Notes: a model not told the origin generated them from the sequence alone. DNA of 64,000 nucleotides from JAGVSR01 sp031413815 (GCA_031413815.1 JANOFU010000018.1:39288-103287), one strand, 5' to 3'. Shown: positions 46,325-55,589, counted from the stretch's first letter. Made by a program: numbers and translations.

Positions 46325-48139
46325 CTATTTTTTGTCTCGATCGTCTTTCTTGCCGAACAGCTTGAGCACCGGCTCGAACGTCCGCTTGAGATTATCCATG
46401 AGATGGATTTCAGCGCCCTGCTGCTTGGTGATGTGCCACTGCTGCGCGATCGACAGGATGTTGTTCCAAGCCCAATAGATCACGAGGCCGGCCGGGAACG
46501 AGGCAAGCAGGAACGTAAACATCAGCGGCATCCAGCTGAAGATCTGCTGCTGCACGGGATCGGGTTGCGGCGGGTTCAGCTGCATCTGGACCCACATCGT
46601 GACGCCCATGATAATTGGCCAAATGCCAACCATGAGAATGTCCGGCACGCCAAATGGCAACAGGCCAAACAGGTTGAAGATCGACGTTGGGTCGGGCGCC
46701 GACAGATCCTTGATCCAGCCGATGAACGGCGTGTGGCGCATGTCGATCGACACGAACAGCACTTTATAGAGCGCAAAGAACACCGGGATCTGGATGAGAA
46801 TTGGCAAGCACCCGGCCAGCGGATTGATCTTCTCCGTCTGATACAGCTTCATCAGCTCTTGCTGCATGCGCGGCTTGTCGTCTTTGAAGCGAACCTTCAG
46901 GTCTTCCATCTGCGGCTGCAGCTTCTTCATCTTCGCCATCGAAACGTATGATTTGTTGGCGAGTGGATAGAACAGCGCTTTGACGATGACCGTCAGCCCG
47001 AGAATGGCGAAACCGAAGTTGCCGAGAAGGCCATAGAGCCAGTGCAGCGCGTGGTTCATCGGCTTGGTGATGAAGTAGAACCAGCCCCAGTCGATCATCA
47101 GATCGAACTTTTCGATGCCAAGGTCGGCCTCGTATTTTTCGACAATCTGGGCCTGCTTAGCGCCTGCGTAGAGGCGGCTTTCATTGGTCGCTTTGCCGCC
47201 GGCGGGAACGATGATTGGTTCGCGCTCATACTCAGCCAGGAACACATCGCGATCGGGCGTTTTGCCTTTTTCGCCCTGCAGAGCTCCCGTGTACTTCGAC
47301 TTCTGATCCGGGATAAGTGCGGCGGCCCAATACTTGTCGGTCACGCCGAGCCAGCCACCGGTTTTGCCGTCGAAGGTTTTCTTGGAGCCGCCTTCGGCGA
47401 CTGCGTCGTAATACGTGATCTCTTGGAGGCCCGCATCGCCCGGTACACCCAGCAGGCCCTCGTGCTGAATCCAGATGGCTTGTATTTTGGGCGCGCCAAA
47501 CTTGAACAGCCTAGCGAACGGGGCAATCGCCACATCGCCCGCGGTCTTGTTCTCTACCTCATCGGCAATGGTGAACATGTAATTCTCATCGACCGAAACG
47601 GTGCGCCGGAACGTGAGGCCTTCGCCGTTGTCCCAAACAAGTTTGGCGGGCGCTGTCGCGGTCAGCGGTCCTGCTGTTTCAGCTTTCCAAACGGTATCGG
47701 CGTCGGGAAGTTTGGTTGTTTTGCTGCTGCTCTGCCAGCCATGGCGCGCGAAGTAAGGTTGCGGCGCGCTCGGCGGCGAGAACAGAACGATATTGGGGCT
47801 GTTCTTGTCGGCGGTTTCGTGATGCTTCACGAGTGACAAGTCGTCGATCAGTCCGCCTTTGAGAGCGATTGAGCCTTTGAGCGAGGGCGTCTCAATGGTG
47901 AGGCGCGGTGATCCCGTGATGGCCTCGGCACGTGTCGCGGCTGGCGCCGGTTCCACAGGCTTGGGATTGACCGCATCAACCTGTTTTTGGACGGCTGCTG
48001 CCTTATCCCGCTCGGCCCGCTGCTGGTCGGCTGCGATTTGCGGATTGCCGACGAAGTACAGCCAGCCCAGCATCACCGCCAGCGATAGGATGAAGGCCAA
48101 CATCACATTCATCTGATTGTCAGGCTGACGGCTGCTCAT
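46325..48139 (-). CDS. yidC: membrane protein insertase YidC
   Basis: A 604-residue insertase from the ATG at 48139, with a GAGG site 6 bases upstream. The first helix (MLAFILSLAVMLGWLYFVGN) precedes a large periplasmic beta domain (about 60-340). The conserved core follows: NFGFAILGLTVIVKALFYPL, MKKLQPQMEDLKVRFKDDKP, GCLPILIQIPVFFALYKVLF and FPAGLVIYWAWNNILSIAQQ. YidC inserts proteins alone or with SecYEG, which fits its place beside the SRP genes functionally. It is in the rpmH-rnpA-yidC-engB unit. The usual small YidD gene (membrane protein insertion factor) is not seen between rnpA and yidC. Confidence 0.97.
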   Translation of the reverse strand: MSSRQPDNQMNVMLAFILSLAVMLGWLYFVGNPQIAADQQRAERDKAAAVQKQVDAVNPKPVEPAPAATRAEAITGSPRLTIETPSLKGSIALKGGLIDDLSLVKHHETADKNSPNIVLFSPPSAPQPYFARHGWQSSSKTTKLPDADTVWKAETAGPLTATAPAKLVWDNGEGLTFRRTVSVDENYMFTIADEVENKTAGDVAIAPFARLFKFGAPKIQAIWIQHEGLLGVPGDAGLQEITYYDAVAEGGSKKTFDGKTGGWLGVTDKYWAAALIPDQKSKYTGALQGEKGKTPDRDVFLAEYEREPIIVPAGGKATNESRLYAGAKQAQIVEKYEADLGIEKFDLMIDWGWFYFITKPMNHALHWLYGLLGNFGFAILGLTVIVKALFYPLANKSYVSMAKMKKLQPQMEDLKVRFKDDKPRMQQELMKLYQTEKINPLAGCLPILIQIPVFFALYKVLFVSIDMRHTPFIGWIKDLSAPDPTSIFNLFGLLPFGVPDILMVGIWPIIMGVTMWVQMQLNPPQPDPVQQQIFSWMPLMFTFLLASFPAGLVIYWAWNNILSIAQQWHITKQQGAEIHLMDNLKRTFEPVLKLFGKKDDRDKK

Positions 48140-48285
48140 TCGGGCCTCGGTTAAATGACCGGCCGCGTCGTGCGCGCTGCCGCAATTCGATGGGTTCCGC
48201 ACATGCCTGTCACGGTTTTAGGCTCGCAGGGAATTAGACACGCCGTCACTGTGCTGCAAGGGACGATCCCAGCGGAATTTCCCGG

Positions 48286-48672
48286 TTAGCGGGATTTTTT
48301 GGGTCTTTCGCTGCGCGGCGTCTGGTCAAGGGGTTGATGCACGCGATGAAAGGCGCGTTCAAGGTCTTTCTCGAGTTGGGAAAAATCGCGTTCGATGACC
48401 GCGCTGCGCGCGATCAGCACGTAGTCAAAGCCAGTTTGGGCGGCGGTGGCTGCTACGGCCGTCACCGCGGCTTTCAACCTGCGGCGCACGCGATTGCGCA
48501 CAACCGCGTTGCCAATGGCTTTTGTGACTGTGAATCCGAACCGCGGTCCAATGTCCGTCTCACAGCCTTCCGGACGTGGTTTGGTCTCCAGCACAAAAGG
48601 GGGCAAAGCGCATCGCGCTCCGCCCCGGATTCTCAAGAATTCAGACCGGAGTTTCAGGGTGGTGAGCTTCAC
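48286..48672 (-). CDS. rnpA: ribonuclease P protein component
   Basis: A 128-residue basic protein that helps RNase P RNA cut the 5' leader from tRNA precursors. It begins MKLTTLKLRSEFLRIRGGAR and carries the RNR motif AIGNAVVRNRVRRRLKAAV, followed by DYVLIARSAVIERDF. It lies 45 bases after rpmH on the same strand and upstream of yidC. Confidence 0.96.
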   Translation of the reverse strand: MKLTTLKLRSEFLRIRGGARCALPPFVLETKPRPEGCETDIGPRFGFTVTKAIGNAVVRNRVRRRLKAAVTAVAATAAQTGFDYVLIARSAVIERDFSQLEKDLERAFHRVHQPLDQTPRSERPKKSR

Positions 48673-48717
48673 GGACCACCCTCAAGCTGTCCGCGCGAGA
48701 CCGTGCGCTGTAACAGG

Positions 48718-48852
48718 TTAAGCCGACAGGCGCTTGCGGCCCTTGGCGCGGCGGCGGGCCAGCACCCTGACGCCACCAACTGTTTCCATGCGCTTGCGGA
48801 AGCCGTGGCGGCGCTTGCGGACCAGTTTGCTCGGTTGATAGGTGCGCTTCAC
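48718..48852 (-). CDS. rpmH: 50S ribosomal protein L34
   Basis: A 44-residue protein starting at a GTG: (V)KRTYQPSKLVRKRRHGFRK, then RMETVGGVRVLARRRAKGRK and RLSA. This is the complete and highly conserved L34 sequence. The GTG at 48852 is preceded by GGAGAG on the minus strand. It starts the rpmH-rnpA-yidC-engB group. Confidence 0.97.
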   Translation of the reverse strand: MKRTYQPSKLVRKRRHGFRKRMETVGGVRVLARRRAKGRKRLSA

Positions 48853-49210
48853 GGGAACTCTCCGGTTCGTCTCACCCGCATAGGCAACCTCGGCCTAATT
48901 CCAGCCGGTTGCTGCGGGTTTCAATGGATCTGCCGCGAGATAAGACCGGCCTGCCGCAAGACAGCGGTTTGGGCGCGCCAGTGCCAGCTCGCTTGGAAGT
49001 TGCGTGCTTATAAGGGGGGGCCAGAGGGAAGTCAATTCGGTCGAGCCGCCGCACGTTGTGGCCCAGTTTATGCGCCGGAAGAGGTCACGGTTGCGTGACA
49101 AAGCCCCATTTGCAGGATTTTGGAAGACGCCAGGTGTGCCGTCAGGAAACCATGCCACTGTGAGAGCGTACTCAGGAGATAGCTTAATTTGCGAATTGGA
49201 GGGAGTGCCC
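48853..49210. other. divergent promoter region between rpmH and the DUF547 gene
   Basis: About 360 bases with no supported gene. An inverted repeat, GTCACG-GTTG-CGTGAC, lies at 49084-49099 and could be an operator. The promoters of both the rpmH operon and the DUF547 gene should be here. Confidence 0.4.
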
Positions 49211-50062
49211 GTGCCCGGAACCTTTGCTGATACCACACGCCTGATAGGTCTTGGGCTGTTTGCTTTGAGCTTCGTAGCTGCCAGTCCCGCACGGGCAGCA
49301 AGCCCAGCCGAGACGTTTTCGGCGTTCTCAAAGGGTTCCACGCAAACCGTTGACCACGCTGCTTGGGACAAACTGCTCAAGGCCTACGTCGTGCCTGGAG
49401 CCGATGGCGTCAACCGTGTCGCATATCAGCGCTTTAAGGCGGAAGGACACGCCGGGCTGAAATCCTACATCGGCACTTTGGAAACTGCTGATGTTGCGAC
49501 CCTCGACCGGCCGGAGCAGTTCGCTTATTGGGCAAACCTCTATAATGCGAAAACGATCGATATCGTGCTTGATAAGTATCCAGTGAAATCGATCAAAGAC
49601 ATCAGTTTGGGCGGCGGCTTGCTGGCGTCGGTTACCGGCGGTCCTTGGAAGGCGAAGGTCCTTAAGGTCAAAGGCCAATCGATCAGTCTCGACGATATCG
49701 AGCATGGACTTTTGCGGCCCGTGTTTAAAGACCCGCGCGTGCACTACGCCGTCAATTGCGCGTCGTTCGGGTGTCCGAACCTTGGTACTGAAGCGTTCAC
49801 GGGTGCCGAACTCGAAACTCAACTCGATGCCGCCGCCGCGGCTTTCATCAACAACCCGCGAGCTGTAACCGTGGAAGACGGCGAGGTGATCGTGTCATCG
49901 ATCTATTCCTGGTTCCAAGATGATTTTGGCGGCAACGACGCCGGTGTTCTGAAGCATGTGCGCCGCTATGCCAGCGAGACATTGAAATCAAAGCTCGAAG
50001 GTATCACCGCGATCGGCGACAACCGTTATGATTGGTCGCTGAATGACGCTCAAACCCCTTAA
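49211..50062 (+). CDS. exported DUF547 protein
   Basis: A 283-residue protein. The start is a GTG at 49211 with a GGAGGG site 7 bases upstream; another GTG lies at 49205. The signal peptide (LIGLGLFALSFVAASPARAA) precedes a DUF547 domain: FAYWANLYNAKTIDIVLDKY, ISLDDIEHGLLRPVFKDPRV, HYAVNCASFGCPNL and the closing IYSWFQDDFGGNDAGVLKHV. The conserved Cys, His and Asn recall a papain-like or transglutaminase-like arrangement, but the activity is not known. It precedes the VTT protein by 33 bases. Confidence 0.88.
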   Translation: MPGTFADTTRLIGLGLFALSFVAASPARAASPAETFSAFSKGSTQTVDHAAWDKLLKAYVVPGADGVNRVAYQRFKAEGHAGLKSYIGTLETADVATLDRPEQFAYWANLYNAKTIDIVLDKYPVKSIKDISLGGGLLASVTGGPWKAKVLKVKGQSISLDDIEHGLLRPVFKDPRVHYAVNCASFGCPNLGTEAFTGAELETQLDAAAAAFINNPRAVTVEDGEVIVSSIYSWFQDDFGGNDAGVLKHVRRYASETLKSKLEGITAIGDNRYDWSLNDAQTP

Positions 50063-50095
50063 CCCTGCTTCTCTTTGCGCACCAAGGACTTCGAG

Positions 50096-50893
50096 ATGAC
50101 CTCCACTGACTCTCGCGGCGGCCCTGCGCCCTCCTCATGGAAACGGTGGTTGCCATTGCTCGTTCTGGCCGGCTTGATGACGCTGGCGTTCAGCATGGGC
50201 TGGCACAAGCTATTGTCGTTCCAAACCATAGGCCAAAATTACGAAGCGTTGCGGGGCTTCATATCAAGCAATCTCATCCTCGCACTTGCAGCTTATATGC
50301 TCACCTATATCGCCGTTGTCGCGCTGTCGTTACCAGGCGGCCTGATCATGACCTTGTCGGGCGGCCTCTTGTTCGGCTGGGAGATCGGCGCTCCGGCGAC
50401 GATCATTGCAGCCACCATCGGGGCCACAATCGTCTTTCTGATTGCCAAGACATCGTTCGGCGAAACGTTGGCGGCCAAGGCTGGTCCATGGCTCAGTAAA
50501 CTTCAGGACGGGTTCAAAGAAAATGCGCTGAGCTATCTTCTTTTTCTGCGGTTGGTGCCCGCGTTCCCGTTCGTAGTGGTCAATTTGGCGCCGGCCGTAC
50601 TCGGAGTTCCGCTGAGGACCTACGTGCTGGGCACGTTTCTTGGCATCATCCCGGGGACCACGGCGTTCTCGTTTGCCGGTTCGGGTCTCGGTAGTGTCGT
50701 GGAGGCGCAAAATGCTGTGCATGCGGCGTGTCTTGCGAGGACCCGTGCCGGGTCGGACGCCGCGTGTCCCTATACGATTGACACCAGTGCCCTGGTGACG
50801 ACGGAACTGTTGGTGGCCTTCGCGCTGCTCGGCGTCGTTGCTCTCATTCCTGTGGCCTACAAGACGTGGAGACAGCGCCATGCCACCGCCTAA
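50096..50893 (+). CDS. VTT/SNARE-associated-domain membrane protein (TVP38/DedA type)
   Basis: A 265-residue polytopic protein from the ATG at 50096. The VTT core is clear: LPGGLIMTLSGGLLFGWEIG, PATIIAATIGATIVFLIAKT, LSYLLFLRLVPAFPFVVVNL and the LRTYVLGTFLGIIPGTTAFS loop. Relatives move lipids between membrane leaflets. The 3' end overlaps the next gene by 14 bases. This VTT plus mercuric-reductase-like pair is a known recurring neighbourhood. Confidence 0.88.
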   Translation: MTSTDSRGGPAPSSWKRWLPLLVLAGLMTLAFSMGWHKLLSFQTIGQNYEALRGFISSNLILALAAYMLTYIAVVALSLPGGLIMTLSGGLLFGWEIGAPATIIAATIGATIVFLIAKTSFGETLAAKAGPWLSKLQDGFKENALSYLLFLRLVPAFPFVVVNLAPAVLGVPLRTYVLGTFLGIIPGTTAFSFAGSGLGSVVEAQNAVHAACLARTRAGSDAACPYTIDTSALVTTELLVAFALLGVVALIPVAYKTWRQRHATA

Positions 50894-52406
50894 TGCAGCC
50901 GACGCGACCGTGCTTGCCAAAGATGCACCCGTGCCGATGGCGGGCGCCAGCCGGAGCTCAACGTCGAGTGCATCGGACATTCGCCGCGAAGAAATCTCCG
51001 CCGACTTGTGTGTCATTGGCGCGGGCTCCGGCGGTTTGTCGGTCGCAGCCGCCGCGGCGGCATTCGGCCAAAGCGTTGTCCTTCTCGAAAAGCACAAAAT
51101 GGGTGGCGACTGCCTGAACTACGGCTGCGTGCCGTCCAAAGCACTGATCGCCGCTGGCAAACGCGCACACGCCATGCGCACCGCCGATCAGTTCGGCATC
51201 ATGTCCGTCGAGCCCGCCATCAACCCGCAGGCCGTGAACCAGCACGTCCGGTCTGTCATTGCAGCAATTGCCCCCAACGACTCCGTTGAACGGTTTACGG
51301 GACTGGGTGTGCGCGTCATCCAGGCCGCTGGAAGGTTTGTTGACAAGCGCACGGTTGAAGCCGGCGAATACCGCATCACGGCGCGCCGGTTCGTCATTGC
51401 AACGGGATCTTCGCCGGTTGTCCCGCCGATACCCGGCCTCGACAGCGCCGCCTATTTCACCAATGAAACGCTCTTCGACAACACAAGCAAGATCGACCAC
51501 CTAATCGTCATTGGCGGCGGGCCCATCGGCATGGAAATGGCTCAGGCGCATCATCGGTTGGGCAGCCGGGTGACGGTCCTGGAGGGCATGAAAGCGCTGG
51601 GTAAAGACGATCCAGAAATGACATCGCTGCTGCTGAAGCAGTTGCGCGAAGAAGGCGTTGATATCCGGGAGGGCACACTCGTGGACCGCGTAGAGGGCCA
51701 GCCTGGCTCTGTCCGCGTTCACGTCAAAGTTGGTAACGAAACAGATCTCGTGGACGGCACGCACATTCTCGTAGCTGCTGGCCGCAAGCCCAACCTCGGT
51801 GATCTCAATCTGCAGGCCGCAGGCATCAAGTTCGACAAGCGTGGTATCACAGTAGATAAGGGTCTCAGAACCTCAAACGCGCGCGTGTTCGCGATCGGCG
51901 ACGTTGCGGGTGGACTTCAGTTCACGCATGTCGCCAATTATCATGCCGGCATCGTCATCCGCCGCTTTTTGTTCCGCCTGCCCGCCAACTGTAATAGCAG
52001 CCTCGTCCCCTGGGTCACGTACACCGAGCCGGAATTGGCCCATATCGGTTTGTCTGAACCCGAGGCGCTGGCGAGCAAAAAATTCGTCAAAGTTCTGCGC
52101 TGGCCGTTTCACGAAAACGACCGTGCTCAGGCGGAACGCACCACCGAAGGCCACGTCAAAGTGGTCACGGACGCCAAGGGCCGCATTCTCGGCGCCACCA
52201 TCCTGGGCGCGCATGCCGGCGAACTCATTCAGATGTGGTCGCTGGCGATTTCGCAAGGCATGAACATCAAGGCTATGACCGGGTGGATTTCGCCGTACCC
52301 AACCCTAGGCGAAGTCAACAAGCGCGCTGCCTATCGCTTTTATAGTGACAAGGCCGGCAGTCCGCTGGTCCGCAAGGTGATCAGTTGGCTCGCCAAGTTT
52401 GGTTAG
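50880..52406 (+). CDS. mercuric-reductase-like FAD-dependent disulfide oxidoreductase
   Basis: A 508-residue flavoprotein from the ATG at 50880. An N-terminal extension of about 40 residues precedes CVIGAGSGGLSVAAAAAAFG (FAD site). The redox disulfide is in GGDCLNYGCVPSK. The NAD(P) motif is HLIVIGGGPIGMEMAQAHHR. The dimer interface follows, with TYTEPELAHIGLSEPEAL and the catalytic HAGELIQMWSLAI. The heavy-metal domain of true MerA is absent, so the role is more likely a general disulfide reductase. It is translationally coupled to the VTT gene. Confidence 0.9.
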   Translation: MPPPNAADATVLAKDAPVPMAGASRSSTSSASDIRREEISADLCVIGAGSGGLSVAAAAAAFGQSVVLLEKHKMGGDCLNYGCVPSKALIAAGKRAHAMRTADQFGIMSVEPAINPQAVNQHVRSVIAAIAPNDSVERFTGLGVRVIQAAGRFVDKRTVEAGEYRITARRFVIATGSSPVVPPIPGLDSAAYFTNETLFDNTSKIDHLIVIGGGPIGMEMAQAHHRLGSRVTVLEGMKALGKDDPEMTSLLLKQLREEGVDIREGTLVDRVEGQPGSVRVHVKVGNETDLVDGTHILVAAGRKPNLGDLNLQAAGIKFDKRGITVDKGLRTSNARVFAIGDVAGGLQFTHVANYHAGIVIRRFLFRLPANCNSSLVPWVTYTEPELAHIGLSEPEALASKKFVKVLRWPFHENDRAQAERTTEGHVKVVTDAKGRILGATILGAHAGELIQMWSLAISQGMNIKAMTGWISPYPTLGEVNKRAAYRFYSDKAGSPLVRKVISWLAKFG

Positions 52407-52558
52407 CCAGGGTGATCGGCCCCCTTGTTTTGTCAGTCCTTTCTCGATTAAGGCCGAATTTACAGCGCGAGCTGGCGGTCGCTGACATTGACCTAACAAA
52501 ATGCGATACTGGGGTCATTGGAATCGGCCAGAGGCCCTTGTCACACGTGCCCCGGGAC

Positions 52559-54076
52559 ATGAACGAGAGTGAGGCGGCGTCAAGCGTCGCACCGTCGCCG
52601 CCTGTCCGGCCGGTTTTCCCGTGGCTGGCGTGGCCCACGTCTTGGAACCCGCGGCGGTTCCGGCTCGGACTGTCCGGTAAGCTGCTCGTCTTGACCGCAC
52701 TATTCGTGCTGCTGGCGGAAATTCTCATCTTCGTGCCATCGATTGCGAGCTTTCGCACCAACTGGCTCAACGACCGGCTGACAGCCGCCATGGTGTCGGC
52801 ATTGGCCGCAGAAGCGGTGCCGAGTCGCGAAGTGCCGCCGGCCTTGCGAAATGAGTTGTTACGGACCGCGTTGGTGCGCGCAATTGCCATTCGCCGCGGT
52901 GGTGCCCGGCGCTTGGTGCTGCCGCCGGTGCAGGAGATCGGCGAGTTTACCTCCTTTGATATGCGCGAAGTCCCCCGGCTGACGTTTCGCCAGGATATCG
53001 CCATCCGTCTTGGCCAGATTCGCGATGCGCTCGGCGTGTTTACGGCGCCTGATGATCGCATGATCCGTGTCGTGGGACTGTTGGGGCCGCGCTTCGACGA
53101 CACCATCGAAATCATGATGCCCGAAGAACCGCTGCGGCGCGCGATGACGCGCTACGGGCTCAACATCTTTTGGCTGTCGATCTTGATCGCTTTGCTGACG
53201 GGCGCGCTGGTCTACTTCGCCATCAACAGTTTGCTGGTGAGGCCGATGATGCGGCTCTCAAAGAACATGGTGCAGTTTGGGGAGAACCCGGAAGATGCCA
53301 GCCGCATTATTTCACCCACAGGCCGGGGCGACGAAATCGGGCTAGCCGAGAACGAGCTGGCCCAAATGCAACGCCAGCTGTCGCAATTGCTGTTGCAGCG
53401 CAACCGGTTGGCGCAGCTCGGTCTCGCTGTCAGCAAGATCAACCACGATTTGCGCAATATGCTGGCCAACGCGCAATTGATCTCTGACCGTCTGACGTCT
53501 ATCGACGATCCGACGGTGCAGCGGTTTGCGCCGAAACTCATCGCGTCGCTCGATCGCGCCATTAACTTCTGCAACGACACGCTCAAGTTCGGCCGCGCCG
53601 AAGAGGCCGAGCCGCGCCGCGAGTTGATGCGGCTGCGCGCGCTCGTCGACGAGGTGGGCGATCAGCTCGGCGTGCTGCGCGGCAGTTCGATTTCGTGGAA
53701 CATCGAGATGGAGGACAGTCTACGGATTGACGCCGACCGCGAGCATTTGTTCCGGATTTTGAGCAACCTCGGACGTAACGCGATTCAAGCCATCGAGAGC
53801 CAAGGCGAGACGGTTCGCGGCATCATTCACACCAAGGCCTGGCGTGACGGCCGCAAGGTGTTCGTTGAAATGCACGACAATGGGCCGGGCGTGCCACCGG
53901 CTGCGCGGGCGAAGCTGTTCCAGGCGTTTCAAGGTTCGACCAAAAAAGGTGGAACGGGTCTTGGCCTATCGATTGCAGCCGAGCTGGCGGCAGCTCATGG
54001 CGGCAGCTTGAAGCTACTCGACGCAGTCAAGGGTGCGACGTTCCTGCTTGAGATCCCGGACCGGTCGACAAAGTAG
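52559..54076 (+). CDS. membrane sensor histidine kinase
   Basis: A 505-residue kinase from the ATG at 52559; the frame is open upstream and overlaps the flavoprotein gene but does not resemble the family. The first helix (GKLLVLTALFVLLAEILIFV) and second helix (ILIALLTGALVYFAINSLLV) flank a sensor region of about 150 residues. HAMP follows, then His-296 in VSKINHDLRNMLANAQLISD, the N box ILSNLGRNAIQAIESQG and GGTGLGLSIAAELAAAHGGS. No response regulator is adjacent, so it is an orphan in this window. Confidence 0.88.
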   Translation: MNESEAASSVAPSPPVRPVFPWLAWPTSWNPRRFRLGLSGKLLVLTALFVLLAEILIFVPSIASFRTNWLNDRLTAAMVSALAAEAVPSREVPPALRNELLRTALVRAIAIRRGGARRLVLPPVQEIGEFTSFDMREVPRLTFRQDIAIRLGQIRDALGVFTAPDDRMIRVVGLLGPRFDDTIEIMMPEEPLRRAMTRYGLNIFWLSILIALLTGALVYFAINSLLVRPMMRLSKNMVQFGENPEDASRIISPTGRGDEIGLAENELAQMQRQLSQLLLQRNRLAQLGLAVSKINHDLRNMLANAQLISDRLTSIDDPTVQRFAPKLIASLDRAINFCNDTLKFGRAEEAEPRRELMRLRALVDEVGDQLGVLRGSSISWNIEMEDSLRIDADREHLFRILSNLGRNAIQAIESQGETVRGIIHTKAWRDGRKVFVEMHDNGPGVPPAARAKLFQAFQGSTKKGGTGLGLSIAAELAAAHGGSLKLLDAVKGATFLLEIPDRSTK

Positions 54077-54227
54077 ACCTTTGGTGATGGGGGCGGACCC
54101 GGAAAAGCCTACCGTTCAACACCCTTGCGCTGGCGCGGCGCAGCCAGTAGAAGATGGCGGCTTGCGGGTCTTGGGCTGCGCAGACACTCTTGCGCTCGCC
54201 CTGCAAACGACCTCACACGGCAGGCAT

Positions 54228-54304
54228 GCGCCCGTAGCTCAGCTGGATAGAGCACCAGACTACGAATCTGGGGGTCGGAGGTTCGAATCCTTCCGGGCGC
54301 GCCA
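54228..54304 (+). tRNA. tRNA-Arg (anticodon ACG)
   Basis: A 77-base cloverleaf. The acceptor stem GCGCCCG/CGGGCGC is perfect. The D arm is GCTC...GAGC. The anticodon stem CCAGA/TCTGG encloses the loop CTACGAA (ACG at 54262-54264). The T arm is GGAGG-TTCGAAT-CCTTC, with the GGAGG/CCTTC stem containing a G-T pair, and CCA is encoded. ACG reads CGN codons after deamination of A34. The accessory region begins directly after it. Confidence 0.97.
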
Positions 54305-54450
54305 ATGAAATCAAAGACTTAGACGAAATCGCGGAATCGTCAAGGTTCCATATAGGTTCCAAAATTACGGCTGCAGGCCGCTGTCAGGACCCGCCGAGAT
54401 TGTATACCGGCCCATAGCTCTCCCCTGCTGAGCACGTCGCGAAAGAGCGC

Positions 54451-54478
54451 GACAGACTGCGACCGGTCGCGGTCTGTC
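54451..54478. promoter_or_regulatory. 28-bp near-perfect palindrome, possible operator
   Basis: GACAGACTGCGACC (54451-54464) abuts GGTCGCGGTCTGTC (54465-54478); the halves match with one mismatch and no spacer. The centre CGACCGGTCG is perfect. It lies 135 bases before the DUF3768 start and could bind a dimeric regulator. Confidence 0.55.
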
Positions 54479-54568
54479 GTGGCCCGTCGAGGTCAGGCGC
54501 GATGCCCGTGCGCGACTGGCGCAGCGGCCGGCGCGCGCTACACTTCCAAGAGCCTCCTGGCCACGCTC

Positions 54569-54592
54569 CGGCATCCGAATGATCGGGTGCCG
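54569..54592 (+). promoter_or_regulatory. leader hairpin before the DUF3768 gene
   Basis: CGGCATCCGA (54569-54578) pairs with TCGGGTGCCG (54583-54592) with one G-T pair around ATGA. It ends 21 bases before the start codon and next to the ribosome binding site, so it might influence translation. Confidence 0.5.
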
Positions 54593-54613
54593 GTCGTGAA
54601 CAGGAGATGGTCC

Positions 54614-54973
54614 ATGACCAAAGTGAGATCGGCACGGGCTCGGCGCATCGCCGGGTTGAACGATGAGCTACGAAAAAATCCAATGAACCGCGCGCTGGGC
54701 CAGGTGCTCATCAGCAGCGGCGTCGCGGCGCGAGGCGCAGAGTTCAGGGCGATGGTGCTGACGGCGCTCGGACAAATGCAGGCCAAGGACTTCAAGAAGG
54801 GCAACGATCCTTACGGCGAGCGGGACTTCAACTCGTTCACGATCGACGGCAAGCTTTGCCTGATGAAGATCGATTACTATGCCAAGGACGATCTGCGCCG
54901 CGCATCGGAAGATCCATCCGATCCGGCAAAGACGACGCGCGTCATGACGGTGATGCTCGCGGATGAATACTGA
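54614..54973 (+). CDS. DUF3768 family protein
   Basis: A 119-residue protein from the ATG at 54614. It carries the family pattern IAGLNDELRKNPMNRALG, then LISSGVAARG, the highly conserved KGNDPYGERDFNSFTIDGKL, LMKIDYYAKDDLRRASEDPS and a C-terminal TTRVMTVMLADEY. DUF3768 proteins are small, cytoplasmic and of unknown function, and are frequently found on plasmids and islands of alphaproteobacteria. It has its own strong terminator, so it is a single-gene unit. Confidence 0.88.
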   Translation: MTKVRSARARRIAGLNDELRKNPMNRALGQVLISSGVAARGAEFRAMVLTALGQMQAKDFKKGNDPYGERDFNSFTIDGKLCLMKIDYYAKDDLRRASEDPSDPAKTTRVMTVMLADEY

Positions 54974-54986
54974 ACACGTCATCGAA

Positions 54987-55018
54987 CCCCGCTCCATCAT
55001 CGGAGCGGGGTTTTTTTT
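54987..55018 (+). terminator. rho-independent terminator after DUF3768 gene
   Basis: CCCCGCTCC (54987-54995) and GGAGCGGGG (55002-55010) pair perfectly around a 6-base loop, followed by eight T (55011-55018). Confidence 0.93.
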
Positions 55019-55589
55019 GCTGATCTATGGGGTGCGGACGGAAAGGACGCGTGACACGCTCAGTGCGCTCGGAGCCAAAAAACGTGACTATGCAGAGCTT
55101 GCGGACATTGACGGTCACCGGCAATCAGGGCGTACCAGCGCTCGATGTCATGGCCGCATGGCCTCCGTAAGCAGACACGGTTCGGAACGCCAAAGATCGG
55201 GCCGGCGCAATCATTATCTGGAAGGAGCTCGTAGTGGTGTTGAAGCTGCCATCGCCTCCCGTGTCGAGATGGGCCAGCAGCGGGTACACTCGCCCCGTCC
55301 AGCCGAGCTTTGTGGATTGGCTAGTGCCCAGTAACTTGCGAAAAGTCAGCGACAAATACTGAAACAGAGTTTGACCGATCCAGCAAAGGCTGCGTGAGAC
55401 TCCCAGAAAGTCAAGACCTTTCGCGGAGAAAGCTGAGGCTGCGTCGACCGATGACGCTTCACTTCCCTGGCGCCAAACTGTAGTCTACCGGCTAGAAACC
55501 AAGGGATTGTCGCTATTTACATTGCTTAGCCCAGCGGAGGGGTTTTTCGGCACGTTTATCCTTCTCTAGAATAGCAGCAGAGTGGAGTT
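55019..55589. other. gene-free stretch in the accessory region
   Basis: About 570 bases in which no frame resembles a known protein. Short open frames exist on both strands but have no ribosome binding site or family match. It may hold decayed island sequence and must contain the promoter of the TIR-HEAT unit near its right end. Confidence 0.4.

Larger units (their letters stand above)
54305..54613. other. start of accessory region after tRNA-Arg
   Basis: No gene supported. A tandem AGGTTCCA-TAT-AGGTTCCA lies at about 54343-54361, close to the tRNA end, of a kind often seen beside integration sites. A long palindrome and a hairpin precede the DUF3768 gene. No integrase gene is present. Confidence 0.45.

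Noticed and set aside
48895..49380. Minus-strand frame of 161 residues upstream of rpmH
   Set aside because: It overlaps the DUF547 signal peptide region and has no resemblance to any family; the DUF547 start has a clear ribosome binding site.
54305..54613. Possible integrase attachment site or phage integrase gene
   Set aside because: A tandem AGGTTCCA is present, but no integrase frame and no second tRNA 3' end copy were found.
55125..55355. 76-residue minus-strand frame before the TIR gene
   Set aside because: There is no recognisable family and no ribosome binding site; it is probably chance.
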